NCBI RefSeq assembly: GCF_014648055.1
Contig: NZ_BMQJ01000013.1
Coordinates: 186,001 to 250,000 of the forward strand
Origin: Streptosporangium pseudovulgare
Lineage (GTDB): Bacteria; Actinomycetota; Actinomycetes; Streptosporangiales; Streptosporangiaceae
Length of the DNA stretch: 64,000 nt
Direction: 5' to 3'
A program made the translations under genes and the position numbers. Numbering within the stretch: the stretch's first letter is position 1; the number at the start of each line of letters is the position of its first letter. This document shows, one piece after another, positions 43,377-52,573 of the stretch. The notes beneath the pieces are model-generated. The model ran no database searches. It was not told where the DNA came from and saw nothing but the letters and a program-made list of their open reading frames with translations.

Positions 43377-44590
43377 GACGCGCCCCCGGCCGGCAGCGGC
43401 AGGGCCGCCACGATCGCGGTTCCCTCGCCGGGGACGGATTCCACGGTCAGGGCGCCGCCCAGTGTGGTGACGCGGTCGCGCATCGCGCGCAGGCCGAAGC
43501 CGGTTCCGCGGCCGGTGTCGTCCTCGCGGGGGTGGGCGGGCCGGCCGGGGGCGAAGCCGCGGCCGTCGTCGACGACGTCGAGCACGACCGTGTCGTCGAG
43601 GTAGGTGAGGGTGACCGCGGCGTGCCGGGCGGCGGCGTGCCGGCTGACGTTGCCGAGGGCGCCCTGGGCGATGCGCAGCAGCACCTGGTCGTAGTCGGCG
43701 GGCAGCGGGAGCGGGGTGCCCGACACCTCGAAGCGCACCTCGGTGCCGGTGCCGGCCACCGCCGCGTCGCTGATACGGCGCAGCGCCGCGGTGAGCGAGG
43801 AGTGCTGCAGGGCGGGCGGCGCCAGGGCGCGCACGAAGTTGCGCGCCTCCTCCAGGTTGTCCTGGGCGGCGCGCTCGGCCTCGTCGATGCGCGCCCCGGC
43901 CAGCTCCGGGTCGCGGGCCAGGTCGCCGCGGGCGGCGCGCAGCAGCAGGATGATGCTGGACATCCCCTGGGCCAGGGTGTCGTGGATCTCCCGGGCCAGG
44001 CGTTCCCGCTCGGCCAGGCGGGCGCCTTCGCGTTCGGCCTCGACCAGCCTGTCCCGGGTGCGCACCAGGTCGTCGATCAGCCTGCGTCGCTGCTCGCTCT
44101 CGGCGTGCAGGGCCTTGTAGACCAGGCCCATCAGCGTGGCGACGACCGCGCCGACGACCGGGCCGATCACCTGGGCACCGGTCAGCCCCCCGGTGTGCCA
44201 GCCGGTCGCGGCGATGGCGGCGGCGGTCAGCACGGCCACTCCGGGCAGGGCGACCGGCGGCGGCAGCAGATGCAGGTAGGCGAAGAACAGAGGGAAGGCC
44301 AGCCAGACGTACTGCGGTGCCGCCAGCGCCAGCCCAGCCCAGCCGAGGGTGATCGCCACGAGCCAGATCCGGCCCAGCAGCAGGTGCGCGCGGCCGCCGA
44401 AGCGCGGCAGCCGTCCCTCGATGACGATCCCCGCCGCGTACAGCACGCCCAGCGGCACGCCGGCCGCGGCCAGGGGCCCGTGGCCGTGGCGGAGCAGATT
44501 GATCAGCGCGACGGCCAGCAGGGCCGCGAAGGTGCCGTGGACGGTCCACCGCAGCAGCCGCAACGCCGGCGGAAACGGATGGTTCATCAT
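43373..44590 (-). CDS. NarL-type sensor histidine kinase
   Basis: 405-residue membrane kinase. Five or six N-terminal hydrophobic segments (about residues 15-165) with hardly any extracytoplasmic loop suggest intramembrane sensing. Seen: HisKA_3 phosphorylation site REIHDTLAQGMSSI, HATPase with NVSRHAAARHAAV, VVDDGRGFAPG and GTGFGLRAMRDRV. ATG 44590 and 44587 are both possible; a minus-strand -10 TAGAAT lies ~24 nt upstream. Divergent from the ABC genes, as in antibiotic- or envelope-sensing modules. Confidence 0.92.
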   Translation of the reverse strand: MMNHPFPPALRLLRWTVHGTFAALLAVALINLLRHGHGPLAAAGVPLGVLYAAGIVIEGRLPRFGGRAHLLLGRIWLVAITLGWAGLALAAPQYVWLAFPLFFAYLHLLPPPVALPGVAVLTAAAIAATGWHTGGLTGAQVIGPVVGAVVATLMGLVYKALHAESEQRRRLIDDLVRTRDRLVEAEREGARLAERERLAREIHDTLAQGMSSIILLLRAARGDLARDPELAGARIDEAERAAQDNLEEARNFVRALAPPALQHSSLTAALRRISDAAVAGTGTEVRFEVSGTPLPLPADYDQVLLRIAQGALGNVSRHAAARHAAVTLTYLDDTVVLDVVDDGRGFAPGRPAHPREDDTGRGTGFGLRAMRDRVTTLGGALTVESVPGEGTAIVAALPLPAGGAS

Positions 44591-44613
44591 TTCTCGCTCA
44601 GAGTAGGCGAAAA

Positions 44614-44619
44614 ATTCTA
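44614..44619 (-). promoter_or_regulatory. -10 element of the kinase-regulator operon
   Basis: TAGAAT on the minus strand in an AT-rich patch (AAAAATTCTAT on the plus strand) just upstream of the kinase gene. A matching -35 is not clear. Confidence 0.4.
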
Positions 44620-44826
44620 TCCGTCGCGTCGTCCGAAAGGTGTATCCCGGGTCACCGTACGGGCGACCCCGTGCGGGCCGCGGGCACGACGCGCCGCGCG
44701 GGCCGGATCCCGGACGCTGGGGGAAGCCCCGGCATCCGGCCTCCGGACGTCGGGAAGAGCCCGGAGCCGGACTCCGGGCGCCGGGAGAGACCCGGACCAT
44801 CCGACAACCGACCGGGGGGATGCGCC

Positions 44827-45918
44827 GTGTTCGTGGCGCTCAGAGACCTGCGTTTCGCCAAGGGGCGGTTCGCCCTCATGGGGACCGTCGTCGTGCTCAT
44901 CACGCTGCTGGTGACCATGCTGTCCGGACTGACCGCCGGCCTGGCCCGCGAGAACGTCTCCGCGATCGAGGACCTGCCGGCCGACCACGTCGTCTTCGCC
45001 GCCGGCGGCGATCCCTCCTTCGCCGACAGCCGGATCAGCGAGAGCGCCTGGCGCGCCTGGCGGGACCTCGACGGCGTCCGGGCCGAACGCCTGGGCGTGT
45101 CCATGGCCCGTCTGACCCGCGGCGACCGCGGCGCCGCCGCGGCCGTCTTCGCCGTCCAGCCCGGAGGGAGCCTCGCCCCGCGGTCGCTGCGCCCCGGCAC
45201 CGTGGTGCTGTCGGAGGCCCTGGCAGGCAATGGAGGCCCGGCGGCGGGGGATGTGGGGGACGTGGGGAACGTGGGGAAAACGGTGCGGCTGCTCGGCCGC
45301 GACCTCACCGTCGCCGGCACCACCGGTCCGGCCTCCTACAGCCACGCCCCGGTCGCCTGGATCGCCATCGAGGACTGGGCCGCCGCTTTGCGGGGCCAGA
45401 CCGGCCCCGGCACCGCGGCGACCGTCCTGGCCCTGCGCACCGGCGGCCGGGCCGATCTCGCCGCGGCCGACGCCCGGCTCGGCACCGTCACCGTCCCGCT
45501 GGCCGACGCGTCGGCCGCGATCGGCTCCTACACCTCGGAGAACGGCTCGCTGCAGCTGATGCGCGGCCTGCTGTTCGCCATCTCCGCCCTGGTCATCGGC
45601 GCCTTCTTCACCGTGTGGACCATCCAGCGGCGCGGCGACGTCGCCGTCCTCAAGGCGCTGGGCGCCGGCACCGGCTACCTGCTGCGCGACGCGCTCGCCC
45701 AGGCCGTCATCGTGCTGCTGCTCGGCGCCGGTCTCGGCGGCCTGCTCGGCGCCGCCCTCGGCGCGCTGGCCGAGGGCACCGTGCCCTTCGTGCTGTCCGC
45801 CACCACCACGGTCGTCCCCGTGGCCGTGATGGTCGTCCTCGGCGCCGCCGGCGCGGCCCTGGCCATCCGAAAGATCACTTCCGTCGATCCGCTGACCGCT
45901 CTGGGAGCCTCCCGATGA
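44827..45918 (+). CDS. FtsX/MacB-type ABC transporter permease
   Basis: 363-residue permease. One N-terminal membrane helix (LMGTVVVLITLLVTMLSGL), a ~200-residue exported domain, then three C-terminal helices with the FtsX motif (FFTVWTIQRRGDVAVLKALGAG, SVDPLTALGA). The exported domain contains a GDVG repeat from 9-bp units. GTG 44827 has GGGGGGA upstream. Such transporters drive lipid or peptide extraction, or cell-wall hydrolase control, rather than import. Coupled to its ATPase by an ATGA overlap. Confidence 0.9.
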   Translation: MFVALRDLRFAKGRFALMGTVVVLITLLVTMLSGLTAGLARENVSAIEDLPADHVVFAAGGDPSFADSRISESAWRAWRDLDGVRAERLGVSMARLTRGDRGAAAAVFAVQPGGSLAPRSLRPGTVVLSEALAGNGGPAAGDVGDVGNVGKTVRLLGRDLTVAGTTGPASYSHAPVAWIAIEDWAAALRGQTGPGTAATVLALRTGGRADLAAADARLGTVTVPLADASAAIGSYTSENGSLQLMRGLLFAISALVIGAFFTVWTIQRRGDVAVLKALGAGTGYLLRDALAQAVIVLLLGAGLGGLLGAALGALAEGTVPFVLSATTTVVPVAVMVVLGAAGAALAIRKITSVDPLTALGASR

Positions 45919-46589
45919 CCCTCAAGCTCACCGACGTCGTCCTGACCTACCCCGACGGCGACCGCGTCCTCACCGCCCTGGACCACGTCGACCTGGCGGT
46001 CGCGCCCGGCGAGTTCACCGCGGTCGTCGGCCCGTCCGGTTCGGGGAAGTCCAGCCTGCTGGCCGTCGCCGCCACGCTCATCCGCCCCGCCTCCGGCACC
46101 GTGTCGGTGGCCGGGACGGACGTCACCGACGCCGGCCAGGCCGCCAGGACCCGGATCCGCCGTGATCACATCGGGATCGTCTTCCAGCAGCCCAACCTGC
46201 TGCCCTCGCTGACCGCGCTCGACCAGCTCCTGGTCATGGCCCACCTCACGGGCACCAGGCCCGCCGCCGCGGCCCCGCGGGCCCGCGAACTCCTGCACGC
46301 CGTCGGCCTGGCCGGCAAGGAGGGCAGGCGGCCCCACCAGCTGTCCGGCGGCGAGCGCCAGCGGGTCAACATCGCCCGCGCCCTGATGAACGCCCCCGGC
46401 GTCCTGCTGGTGGACGAGCCCACCAGCGCCCTCGACCACCAGCGCGGCGAGCGGATCGTCACCCTGCTGGCCGAGCTCACCAGGGACAACGGCCTGGCGA
46501 CCGTGATGGTCACCCACGACGCCTCGGCCCTGCCGCTGGTCGACACCGTCCTGACCATGACCGACGGCAGGCTCACCGGCGGCCGGTGA
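45915..46589 (+). CDS. LolD/MacB-type ABC transporter ATPase
   Basis: 224-residue ATPase. Seen: Walker A GPSGSGKSSLL, Q-loop GIVFQQPNLLPSLTALDQL, signature LSGGERQRVNIARALM, Walker B VLLVDEPTSALD, H-loop VTHD. Works with the FtsX-type permease before it; regulation by the divergent two-component system is likely. Confidence 0.95.
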   Translation: MTLKLTDVVLTYPDGDRVLTALDHVDLAVAPGEFTAVVGPSGSGKSSLLAVAATLIRPASGTVSVAGTDVTDAGQAARTRIRRDHIGIVFQQPNLLPSLTALDQLLVMAHLTGTRPAAAAPRARELLHAVGLAGKEGRRPHQLSGGERQRVNIARALMNAPGVLLVDEPTSALDHQRGERIVTLLAELTRDNGLATVMVTHDASALPLVDTVLTMTDGRLTGGR

Positions 46590-46596
46590 CCGCGCC

Positions 46597-46650
46597 GGCC
46601 TTCGGGGGAGCGGCGGCCTTCGGGGGAGCGGCGGCCTTCGGGGGAGCGGC
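46597..46650. repeat. 18-bp tandem repeat, 3 copies, between convergent genes
   Basis: Three exact copies of GGCCTTCGGGGGAGCGGC filling the gap between the ABC ATPase stop and the convergent FGE-like gene stop. May act in termination; otherwise a slippage product. Confidence 0.9.
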
Positions 46651-46652
46651 GG

Positions 46653-47321
46653 TCACGCCGTACGCGCGAGGCGGAACCCGACGTCGTCGATCCTGAGGGA
46701 CGGGTGGCTGCGGCGCCGTACCGAGGCCCGGCAGCTCCAGTGCTCGTCGAACCACCCGCCGCCGCGCAGCACCCGGTAGGCGCCGTAGACCTCGGGGTCG
46801 TAGACGTCCCAGCACCACTCCCAGACGTTGCCCAGCATGTCGTACAGACCCCAGGCGTTGGGCCGTCTGCCGCCCGCGTCGTGGATCCGCTCATCCGAGT
46901 TGCCGCGGTGCCAGGCGATCTCGTCGAGCGGTCCGTAGCGCGCACCGGTCGTGCCGGCCCGGCACGCGTGCTCCCACTCGGCCTCGGTCGGGAGCCGGTA
47001 CCCGTCGGCGGAGGCGTCCCACTCGACGCCCTCCCCGCCGGGACGGAGGCGGTACGGGGGAGTGAGTCCCGCGCGCCGGGACAGGGTGTTGCAGAACCGG
47101 ACCGCGTCCTGCCACGAGACGCCCTCGACGGGCAGCCGGCCGCCCCGCGCGGTGCCCGGACGTTCGCCGGTGACCTCCTCGTACAGCGCCCGGGTGACCG
47201 GGACGGCCGCGAGCCGGTACGGCGCGAGCTCGACCGGCCAGCTGCGCCGCGTCCGCCGGTCCGACAGCGTCACCCGCCCGGCGGGGACGGTGACCATCGT
47301 GGTCGGCGTTCCTGCTTCCAT
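46653..47321 (-). CDS. formylglycine-generating-enzyme/SUMF1-family protein
   Basis: 222-residue FGE-sulfatase domain protein. Seen: PVEGVSWQDAVRFCNTLS, YRLPTEAEWEHACRAG, AWHRGNS, NAWGLYDMLGNVWEWCWDVY, RVLRGGGWFDEHWSCRASVRR and DDVGFRLAR, the complete family pattern. True FGEs oxidise a Cys in sulfatases; others bind ligands or form C-N/S-O bonds. No sulfatase lies nearby, so activity is open. ATG 47321 has no SD, and AATAAT 6 nt upstream suggests a leaderless message. Confidence 0.9.
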   Translation of the reverse strand: MEAGTPTTMVTVPAGRVTLSDRRTRRSWPVELAPYRLAAVPVTRALYEEVTGERPGTARGGRLPVEGVSWQDAVRFCNTLSRRAGLTPPYRLRPGGEGVEWDASADGYRLPTEAEWEHACRAGTTGARYGPLDEIAWHRGNSDERIHDAGGRRPNAWGLYDMLGNVWEWCWDVYDPEVYGAYRVLRGGGWFDEHWSCRASVRRRSHPSLRIDDVGFRLARTA

Positions 47322-47327
47322 GATCGG

Positions 47328-47333
47328 ATTATT
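47328..47333 (-). promoter_or_regulatory. -10 element of the FGE-like gene
   Basis: AATAAT on the minus strand, 6 nt before the ATG at 47321, in an AT-rich patch. Fits a leaderless transcript. Confidence 0.45.
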
Positions 47334-47429
47334 TCATCGGGCGTTCCGCCTCCTTGCCGGTCCGCCCGCGGCGTCGGGCCGGATCGGCGAAGGAGGCGAG
47401 GAGGACAGGGCGCCCGTCCCGCCACCGGT

Positions 47430-47582
47430 CTACGCCGGCGCCTTGACGGCCTCGCCCGCCGCGGCCCGCTCCCGCGTGACGCGGCGGCGCCGGGCCGGCA
47501 GCCCGAGCATCGGGTTGGCGACGCCCCAGGCGGCGACGGCTCCGGTGCATCCGGCTCCGAGGGCGAGGATGCGGTGCCGCAT
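47430..47582 (-). CDS. small hypothetical protein
   Basis: Possible 50-residue peptide (MRHRILALGAGCTGAVAAWG at its start), with a short hydrophobic N-terminal part and basic C-terminal tail. ATG 47582 has AGGAG seven nt upstream, which is the main support. Not recognised; could be a small membrane protein or chance. Confidence 0.35.
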   Translation of the reverse strand: MRHRILALGAGCTGAVAAWGVANPMLGLPARRRRVTRERAAAGEAVKAPA

Positions 47583-47675
47583 TTCCCTGCTCCTGTCGTG
47601 TACGGCTTCGCCCCCTGAACCGGGCGGCCCGCCGTTTCCTGACAGGAAGTCGGGGTGAAGCACCTCACATCGCGC

Positions 47676-48620
47676 TCAGAAGATGGTGAACAGGGGCTCC
47701 CCGTGGTCGGCGGCCGCCCAGCGCGCGGTCGCGCGTTCGAGCTTGTCGGGGTTGATCTGGTTGCGGACCGCGACGATGCCCTCGGCGGTGATCTCCAGGC
47801 ACGTGACGCCGACGACCCGGCCGTCCACGACGGCCACGATGGCGGGCTCGCCGTTGGCGGTCCAGATGTGGACCCCGGGCGAGCCGCCGGCCAGGGCGCG
47901 CTTGGCCCCACTGGGTTTGAACAGACCCCGCAGGAACTTCGCGACCGCGACGGCGCCCTCGAACGCCCTGGCGCGGGCCGGGATCTTGCCACCGCCGTCG
48001 CCGATCGCGACGGCGTCCCCGGCGAGCAGACGCACGAGCGGCTCGGTCCGGCCGCCGGCGGCGGCCGTCAGGAACTCCTCGACGATCCGCCGGGCGGCGG
48101 CCTCGTCGATCTCGGTGCGGGCTCTGCCGTCCGCGACGTGCTTTTTGGCGCGGTGGAAGGTCTGCTGGCTGGCGGCCTCGGTGATGCCGAGGATCTCGGC
48201 GATCTCCCGGTGCGGGTAGTCGAAGGCCTCCCGCAGCACGTACACCGCGCGCTCGCCGGGGGAGAGGCGCTCCATCAGGGTGAGGACCGCGTAGGAGACC
48301 GATTCGCGCTGCTCCGCTGTCTCGGCCGGGCCGAGCATCGGGTCCCCGGCGAGCAGCGGCTCGGGAAGCCACTGGCCCACGTACGTCTCGCGGCGTGCCC
48401 GCGCGGAGGTGAGCTGGTTGAGGCACAGGTTGGTGAGGACCTTCGTCAGCCAGGCCTCCGGCACCTCGACGCGCTCGACGTCGACGGCCTGCCAGCGCAG
48501 GAACGTCTCCTGCACGGCGTCCTCGGCCTCTCCGGCGGAGCCGAGGAGGCGGTAGGCGATGGCCTCCAGGCGCGGCCTGGACGCCTCGAACCGGTCGAGG
48601 TCACTCACGGTCAGGGGCAT
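47676..48620 (-). CDS. SigJ-type (ECF41) RNA polymerase sigma factor
   Basis: 314-residue ECF sigma factor with a C-terminal SnoaL-like domain, as in ECF41/SigJ. Seen: region 2 AIAYRLLGSAGEAEDAVQETFLRW, region 4 LSPGERAVYVLREAFDYPHREIAEILGITEAASQQTFHRAKKHV, then the ECF41 marks DGGGK, NGEPAIV and NPDKL. The C-terminal domain acts as a built-in regulator in place of an anti-sigma factor. A minus-strand -10 TAGGAT (48627-48632) 6 nt before the ATG indicates a leaderless mRNA. ECF41 genes usually neighbour a carboxymuconolactone decarboxylase or oxidoreductase; the divergent MDMPI-fold gene may be its target here. Confidence 0.94.
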   Translation of the reverse strand: MPLTVSDLDRFEASRPRLEAIAYRLLGSAGEAEDAVQETFLRWQAVDVERVEVPEAWLTKVLTNLCLNQLTSARARRETYVGQWLPEPLLAGDPMLGPAETAEQRESVSYAVLTLMERLSPGERAVYVLREAFDYPHREIAEILGITEAASQQTFHRAKKHVADGRARTEIDEAAARRIVEEFLTAAAGGRTEPLVRLLAGDAVAIGDGGGKIPARARAFEGAVAVAKFLRGLFKPSGAKRALAGGSPGVHIWTANGEPAIVAVVDGRVVGVTCLEITAEGIVAVRNQINPDKLERATARWAAADHGEPLFTIF

Positions 48621-48626
48621 GACCCG

Positions 48627-48632
48627 ATCCTA
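48627..48632 (-). promoter_or_regulatory. -10 element of the SigJ-type gene
   Basis: TAGGAT on the minus strand, 6 nt from the ATG at 48620; a leaderless start is likely. Confidence 0.45.
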
Positions 48633-48858
48633 GATCGCCCCTGCGGGCCGTCTCCAGGTGGCGTTCGGCCTCCAGGTGGCGTCGGCCTCCGGCGACGTTC
48701 GGCGCCCGGCCGGGGAGGCCCGCGGGAGAGGCGGGAGGGCTACTGAGACGCGGCCGCCCCAAGAGGCGGGGAACGTCGTACCCTGCTGTCCTCAACCGTC
48801 GCCGCCGGTGGGATGCCGCCTGGCCCGCACAGGTGGAATTCGCTGGAAGGAGTAGGAA

Positions 48859-49497
48859 ATGACCGACATCAGAGCCGATTTCCTGTCCACTGCCCGCTCA
48901 GCCGCGGATCTGCTGCGCGATCCGGCGGTCGCCGCCGCCTGGAGCCGGCCGAGCGCGCTGCCGGAGTTCAGCGTGGCCGGTCTGGCGGGACACATGGCCT
49001 ACCAGATCCTGGCCATCCCACGGCTTCTGACCGGCCCGGTGCCGCAAGAGGAGACCATCGCCCTGATGGAGCACTACTCCCGGGTGGGCTGGATCGGCGC
49101 GAGCCTCGACGACGACATCAACGTCCGCGTCCGGCGAGGCGGTCAGAAGGTCTCAGCGGAAGGACACGCGGCACTGGTGGCGCGCGTGGACTCGGCCCTC
49201 GCGGAACTGGACGGCACCCTCGCCTCGACGGCGAACCGGCCGGTGCGCATCTCGCTGTGGGGACCGTGGTCACTGGCGCTCGACGACATGCTGATCACCC
49301 GGATGATGGAGCTCGCCGTCCACTCCGACGACCTGGCGGTCAGCGTGGGCGTGGCGACACCCACGTTCCCGCCGGGCGCCGTCGACACGGTGATCGGCCT
49401 GCTGGCCCGCCTGGCCGTGCGCCGCCACGGCCCGACCGACGTCCTGCGGGCACTCAGCCGCGCCGAACGCGCCCCGGCCACCATCACCGCCTTCTGA
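48859..49497 (+). CDS. maleylpyruvate isomerase N-terminal (MDMPI/DinB-fold) protein
   Basis: 212-residue four-helix-bundle protein of the mycothiol-dependent maleylpyruvate isomerase N-terminal family. Seen: PEFSVAGLAGHMAYQ with the metal His, and ITRMMELAVHSDDLAVSVG with a further His near the C-terminal helix, the metal-binding triad region. Such proteins act on electrophiles with mycothiol, which supports an actinobacterial host. Strong SD GGAAGGAG. Head to head with the SigJ-type gene and possibly in its regulon. Confidence 0.87.
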   Translation: MTDIRADFLSTARSAADLLRDPAVAAAWSRPSALPEFSVAGLAGHMAYQILAIPRLLTGPVPQEETIALMEHYSRVGWIGASLDDDINVRVRRGGQKVSAEGHAALVARVDSALAELDGTLASTANRPVRISLWGPWSLALDDMLITRMMELAVHSDDLAVSVGVATPTFPPGAVDTVIGLLARLAVRRHGPTDVLRALSRAERAPATITAF

Positions 49498-49532
49498 AAG
49501 GCCGGGGTCGCCGGGGACCCGGAACCCACGGA

Positions 49533-52500
49533 TCAGGGACGGCTGAACCGGAGCGTGACCAGCTCGAACGGGCGCAGCGACACCGCCACCGACCCGTCGG
49601 CCGGCTCTGGCGCGGCCGTGCCGGCGAGCGGGCGCTCCAGCAGGTCGGTGACGGCGACCCCGGTGGCGGTGAAGCCGGTGGAGATCCGGGCGCGGGCCCT
49701 GCCTCCCCGGGACTCGTGGAAGCGGACGACGACGTCCCCGCTCCCGTCGTCGGCCAGCTTCACGGCGGTCACCACGATCGCGTCGTCGTCCACGGTGACC
49801 AGCGGAGCGACCTCGGCGGCGCCCGGGACCCGCCGCTCGGGCAGATTGAGGAACCAGCCCTCGCGTACCGCGTCGCCGATCGTCGCGCCGGGCACCAGCG
49901 CGTGCCGGAACCGGTGCAGGCCCTGGTCGGTCTCGGGATCGGGGAACCGCGGCGCGCGCAGCAGCGACACCCGCAACGTGGTGGTCGTGCCCGGGTCGGA
50001 CGCGCGCACGGTCCGGGTGACGTCGTGGCCGTAGGTGGAGTCGGTGACCAGCGCCACGCCCCAGCCCGGCTCCTCCAGGTGCACGAACTTGTGGTTGCAC
50101 GCCTCGAACTTGGCCGCCTCCCAGCTCGTGTTGGTGTGGGTGGCGCGGAAGACGTGGCCGTACTGGCTCTCGGAGGCGTACCGGTCGGCGTGCACGTCCA
50201 GTGGGAAGGCCAGCTTGAGGAACTTCTCGGTCTCGTGCCAGTCCACCTCGGTGCGGATGTCGAGCCGCCCGGCCTCCACGGTGAGGACCTGCGTGACCCT
50301 GGACCTCCCGAAGGAGCGCACCACGCGGACCGAGCCCGGCTCGTCGCCGGGCGTGACCTCGTCGGCGTCCACCAGGTCGGTCACCGTGTTCCGGTAGAAC
50401 CGGTCCACGTCCCAGGCGTCCCACATGTTCGGGAAGTCGGGGTGGATCTGCAGCAGGTTGGCGGCCTGCCCCGGGGCGACCGTCTCCCGCCCGGCCCGCA
50501 GGTCGCGGGCGGAGACGACGAGGCCGCGGTCGTCGATCTCCACCCGGAGCAGGCCGTCGTCCAGGACGTACCCGCCCTCGTCGCGCGCGCGGAGTCCGCC
50601 GCGGGCGGGGGCCGGGGCCGTGGCCGCGCCACCGGCCGGGACGCCGTTGCGGGCGTGCGGCGCGGCGTTGAAGACCAGCTCGCCGGAGCCTGTGTCCCCC
50701 GCGAGGGCCCGCTGCGCGTCGTCGATGATCTCGTTCAGCTCGGCGGCCACGGCGGTGTACGTCTTCTCGGCCTCGCGGTGCACCCAGGCGATGGACGAGC
50801 CGGGCAGGATGTCGTGGAACTGGTGGAGCAGCACCGTCTTCCAGATCCGGTCGAGCCGCTCATGGGGGTAGTCGAACCCGGTGCGCACGGCCGCGGTGGC
50901 CGCCCACAGCTCGGCCTCGCGCAGCAGCGACTCGCTGCGGCGGTTGCCCTGCTTGGTCTTGGCCTGGCTGGTGAGCGTGGCGCGGTGCAGCTCCAGGTAG
51001 AGCTCGCCGACCCAGACCGGCGGGGCGGGGTACTCCGCCTCGGCCCTGGTGAAGAACTCGGCGGGCGTCTCCCAGACGACGGCGGCCGACCCCTCCAGGT
51101 CGCGCATCCTGGCCGCCTTGGCGACCATCTCGCGGGTGGTGCCGCCGCCCCCGTCGCCCCAGCCGGTGGGGGCCAGTGAGTGCCGTGCCACGCCCTTGTC
51201 CTTGAAGTTGCGTGCCGCGTGGGCGATCTCGCCGCCCCTCATCGAGCAGTTGTACGTGTCCACCGGCGGGAAGTGGGTGAAGATCCGGGTGCCGTCGATG
51301 CCCTCCCACAGGAACGTGTGGTGGGGGAACTTGTTGACCTGGCTCCAGGAGATCTTCTGGGTGAGCAGCCGCTTCGACCCGGCCGCCTTGATGATCTGCG
51401 GCAGCCCGGCGGCGAAGCCGAACGTGTCGGGCAGCCACGCCTCCTCGTTCTCGACGCCGAACTCGTCGAGGAAGAAGCGCTTGCCGTGGACGAACTGCCG
51501 GGCCATGGCCTCCGAACCCGGCATGTTCGTGTCCGACTCCACCCACATGCCGCCGGCCGGGACGAATCGCCCATCGGTCACGGCCTTGACGACCCGGGCC
51601 CAGACCTCCGGCCGGTGCTCCTTGACCCACGCCCACTGCTGCGCCTGGGACATGGCGAAGACGAACTCCGGCTCGTCCTCCAGCAGCGCGGTCATGTTGG
51701 AGGCCGTACGGGCGACCTTGCGCACGGTCTCGCGCAGCGGCCACAGCCAGGCCGAGTCGATGTGGGCGTGCCCGACCGCGCTGATCCGGTGGGCCGAGGG
51801 CGCGGCGGGCGTGGCCAGCACCCCGGCCAGCTCGGCGCGGGCGGCGGCGGCCGTGCCGTTGACGTCCTGCAGGTCGATCGCGTCGAGGGCCCGCTCGACG
51901 GCGCGCAGCAGCTCCCAGCGGCGGGCGCCGTCCACGGGCAGCTCCGCCATCAGCTCGCCGAGCACCTCCAGATCGATCACGAGCTGCCAGACGGTCTCGT
52001 CGAAGACCGCCAGGTCCATGCGGGCCAGCGTGTACTGCGGCTCGCTCCCGGCCGTCTCCCTGTCCCCGAGCTTCGTGGGCAGGAACGGGTGGTAGTCGAG
52101 GATCACCGGGTTGGAGGCGGCCTCGATGTGCAGCCGCACCTCCTCACCGCCCTCCACCGGGGCGCCGATCCGTACCCACTGGTTGCGCGGGTTGAGGCCC
52201 TTCACCGGGCTGCCGTCGGGCCGGTAGACCAGGCCCTCGCACTGGAAGCCCGGCATGTTCTCGTCGAAGCCCAGGTCGAGGACGGCCTCCACGGTCCGGC
52301 CCGCCCACTCGGCGGGCACCGTGCCCGTGACGGTGAACCAGCTCGTACCCCACGGCGCGCCCCACGCGTCGCCGACCGCGATCGGCGCGGGGGAGGCCGT
52401 CAGGCCCTCGGCCACCGGCACGGGCTCGCCGGGCGCGTGCCAGACGGCCACGTCCAGCGGCGTGGACGCGGGGTACACCGCGGGACGGATCCGCTCGTCG

Positions 52501-52547
52501 AGCACCCGCTTGAGCCGGTTCTCGACCAGGGCGCGGTCGTCGTGCAT
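49533..52547 (-). CDS. GH38 alpha-mannosidase
   Basis: 1004-residue family 38 enzyme that removes alpha-linked mannose with retention, needing a divalent metal. Seen: metal-binding GHAHIDSAWLWP (Asp264), nucleophile Asp339 in MWVESDTNMPG, LPDTFGFAAGLPQI, FHDILPGSSI, and the long C-terminal beta-domains. No signal peptide, so it works inside the cell on imported glycans. ATG 52547 has GAGGAG upstream. Last gene of the binding protein-permease-permease-mannosidase operon governed by the LacI protein at 55801. Confidence 0.95.
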   Translation of the reverse strand: MHDDRALVENRLKRVLDERIRPAVYPASTPLDVAVWHAPGEPVPVAEGLTASPAPIAVGDAWGAPWGTSWFTVTGTVPAEWAGRTVEAVLDLGFDENMPGFQCEGLVYRPDGSPVKGLNPRNQWVRIGAPVEGGEEVRLHIEAASNPVILDYHPFLPTKLGDRETAGSEPQYTLARMDLAVFDETVWQLVIDLEVLGELMAELPVDGARRWELLRAVERALDAIDLQDVNGTAAAARAELAGVLATPAAPSAHRISAVGHAHIDSAWLWPLRETVRKVARTASNMTALLEDEPEFVFAMSQAQQWAWVKEHRPEVWARVVKAVTDGRFVPAGGMWVESDTNMPGSEAMARQFVHGKRFFLDEFGVENEEAWLPDTFGFAAGLPQIIKAAGSKRLLTQKISWSQVNKFPHHTFLWEGIDGTRIFTHFPPVDTYNCSMRGGEIAHAARNFKDKGVARHSLAPTGWGDGGGGTTREMVAKAARMRDLEGSAAVVWETPAEFFTRAEAEYPAPPVWVGELYLELHRATLTSQAKTKQGNRRSESLLREAELWAATAAVRTGFDYPHERLDRIWKTVLLHQFHDILPGSSIAWVHREAEKTYTAVAAELNEIIDDAQRALAGDTGSGELVFNAAPHARNGVPAGGAATAPAPARGGLRARDEGGYVLDDGLLRVEIDDRGLVVSARDLRAGRETVAPGQAANLLQIHPDFPNMWDAWDVDRFYRNTVTDLVDADEVTPGDEPGSVRVVRSFGRSRVTQVLTVEAGRLDIRTEVDWHETEKFLKLAFPLDVHADRYASESQYGHVFRATHTNTSWEAAKFEACNHKFVHLEEPGWGVALVTDSTYGHDVTRTVRASDPGTTTTLRVSLLRAPRFPDPETDQGLHRFRHALVPGATIGDAVREGWFLNLPERRVPGAAEVAPLVTVDDDAIVVTAVKLADDGSGDVVVRFHESRGGRARARISTGFTATGVAVTDLLERPLAGTAAPEPADGSVAVSLRPFELVTLRFSRP

Positions 52548-52573
52548 GGGAGACTCCTCGGTCAGGTTGTCGA

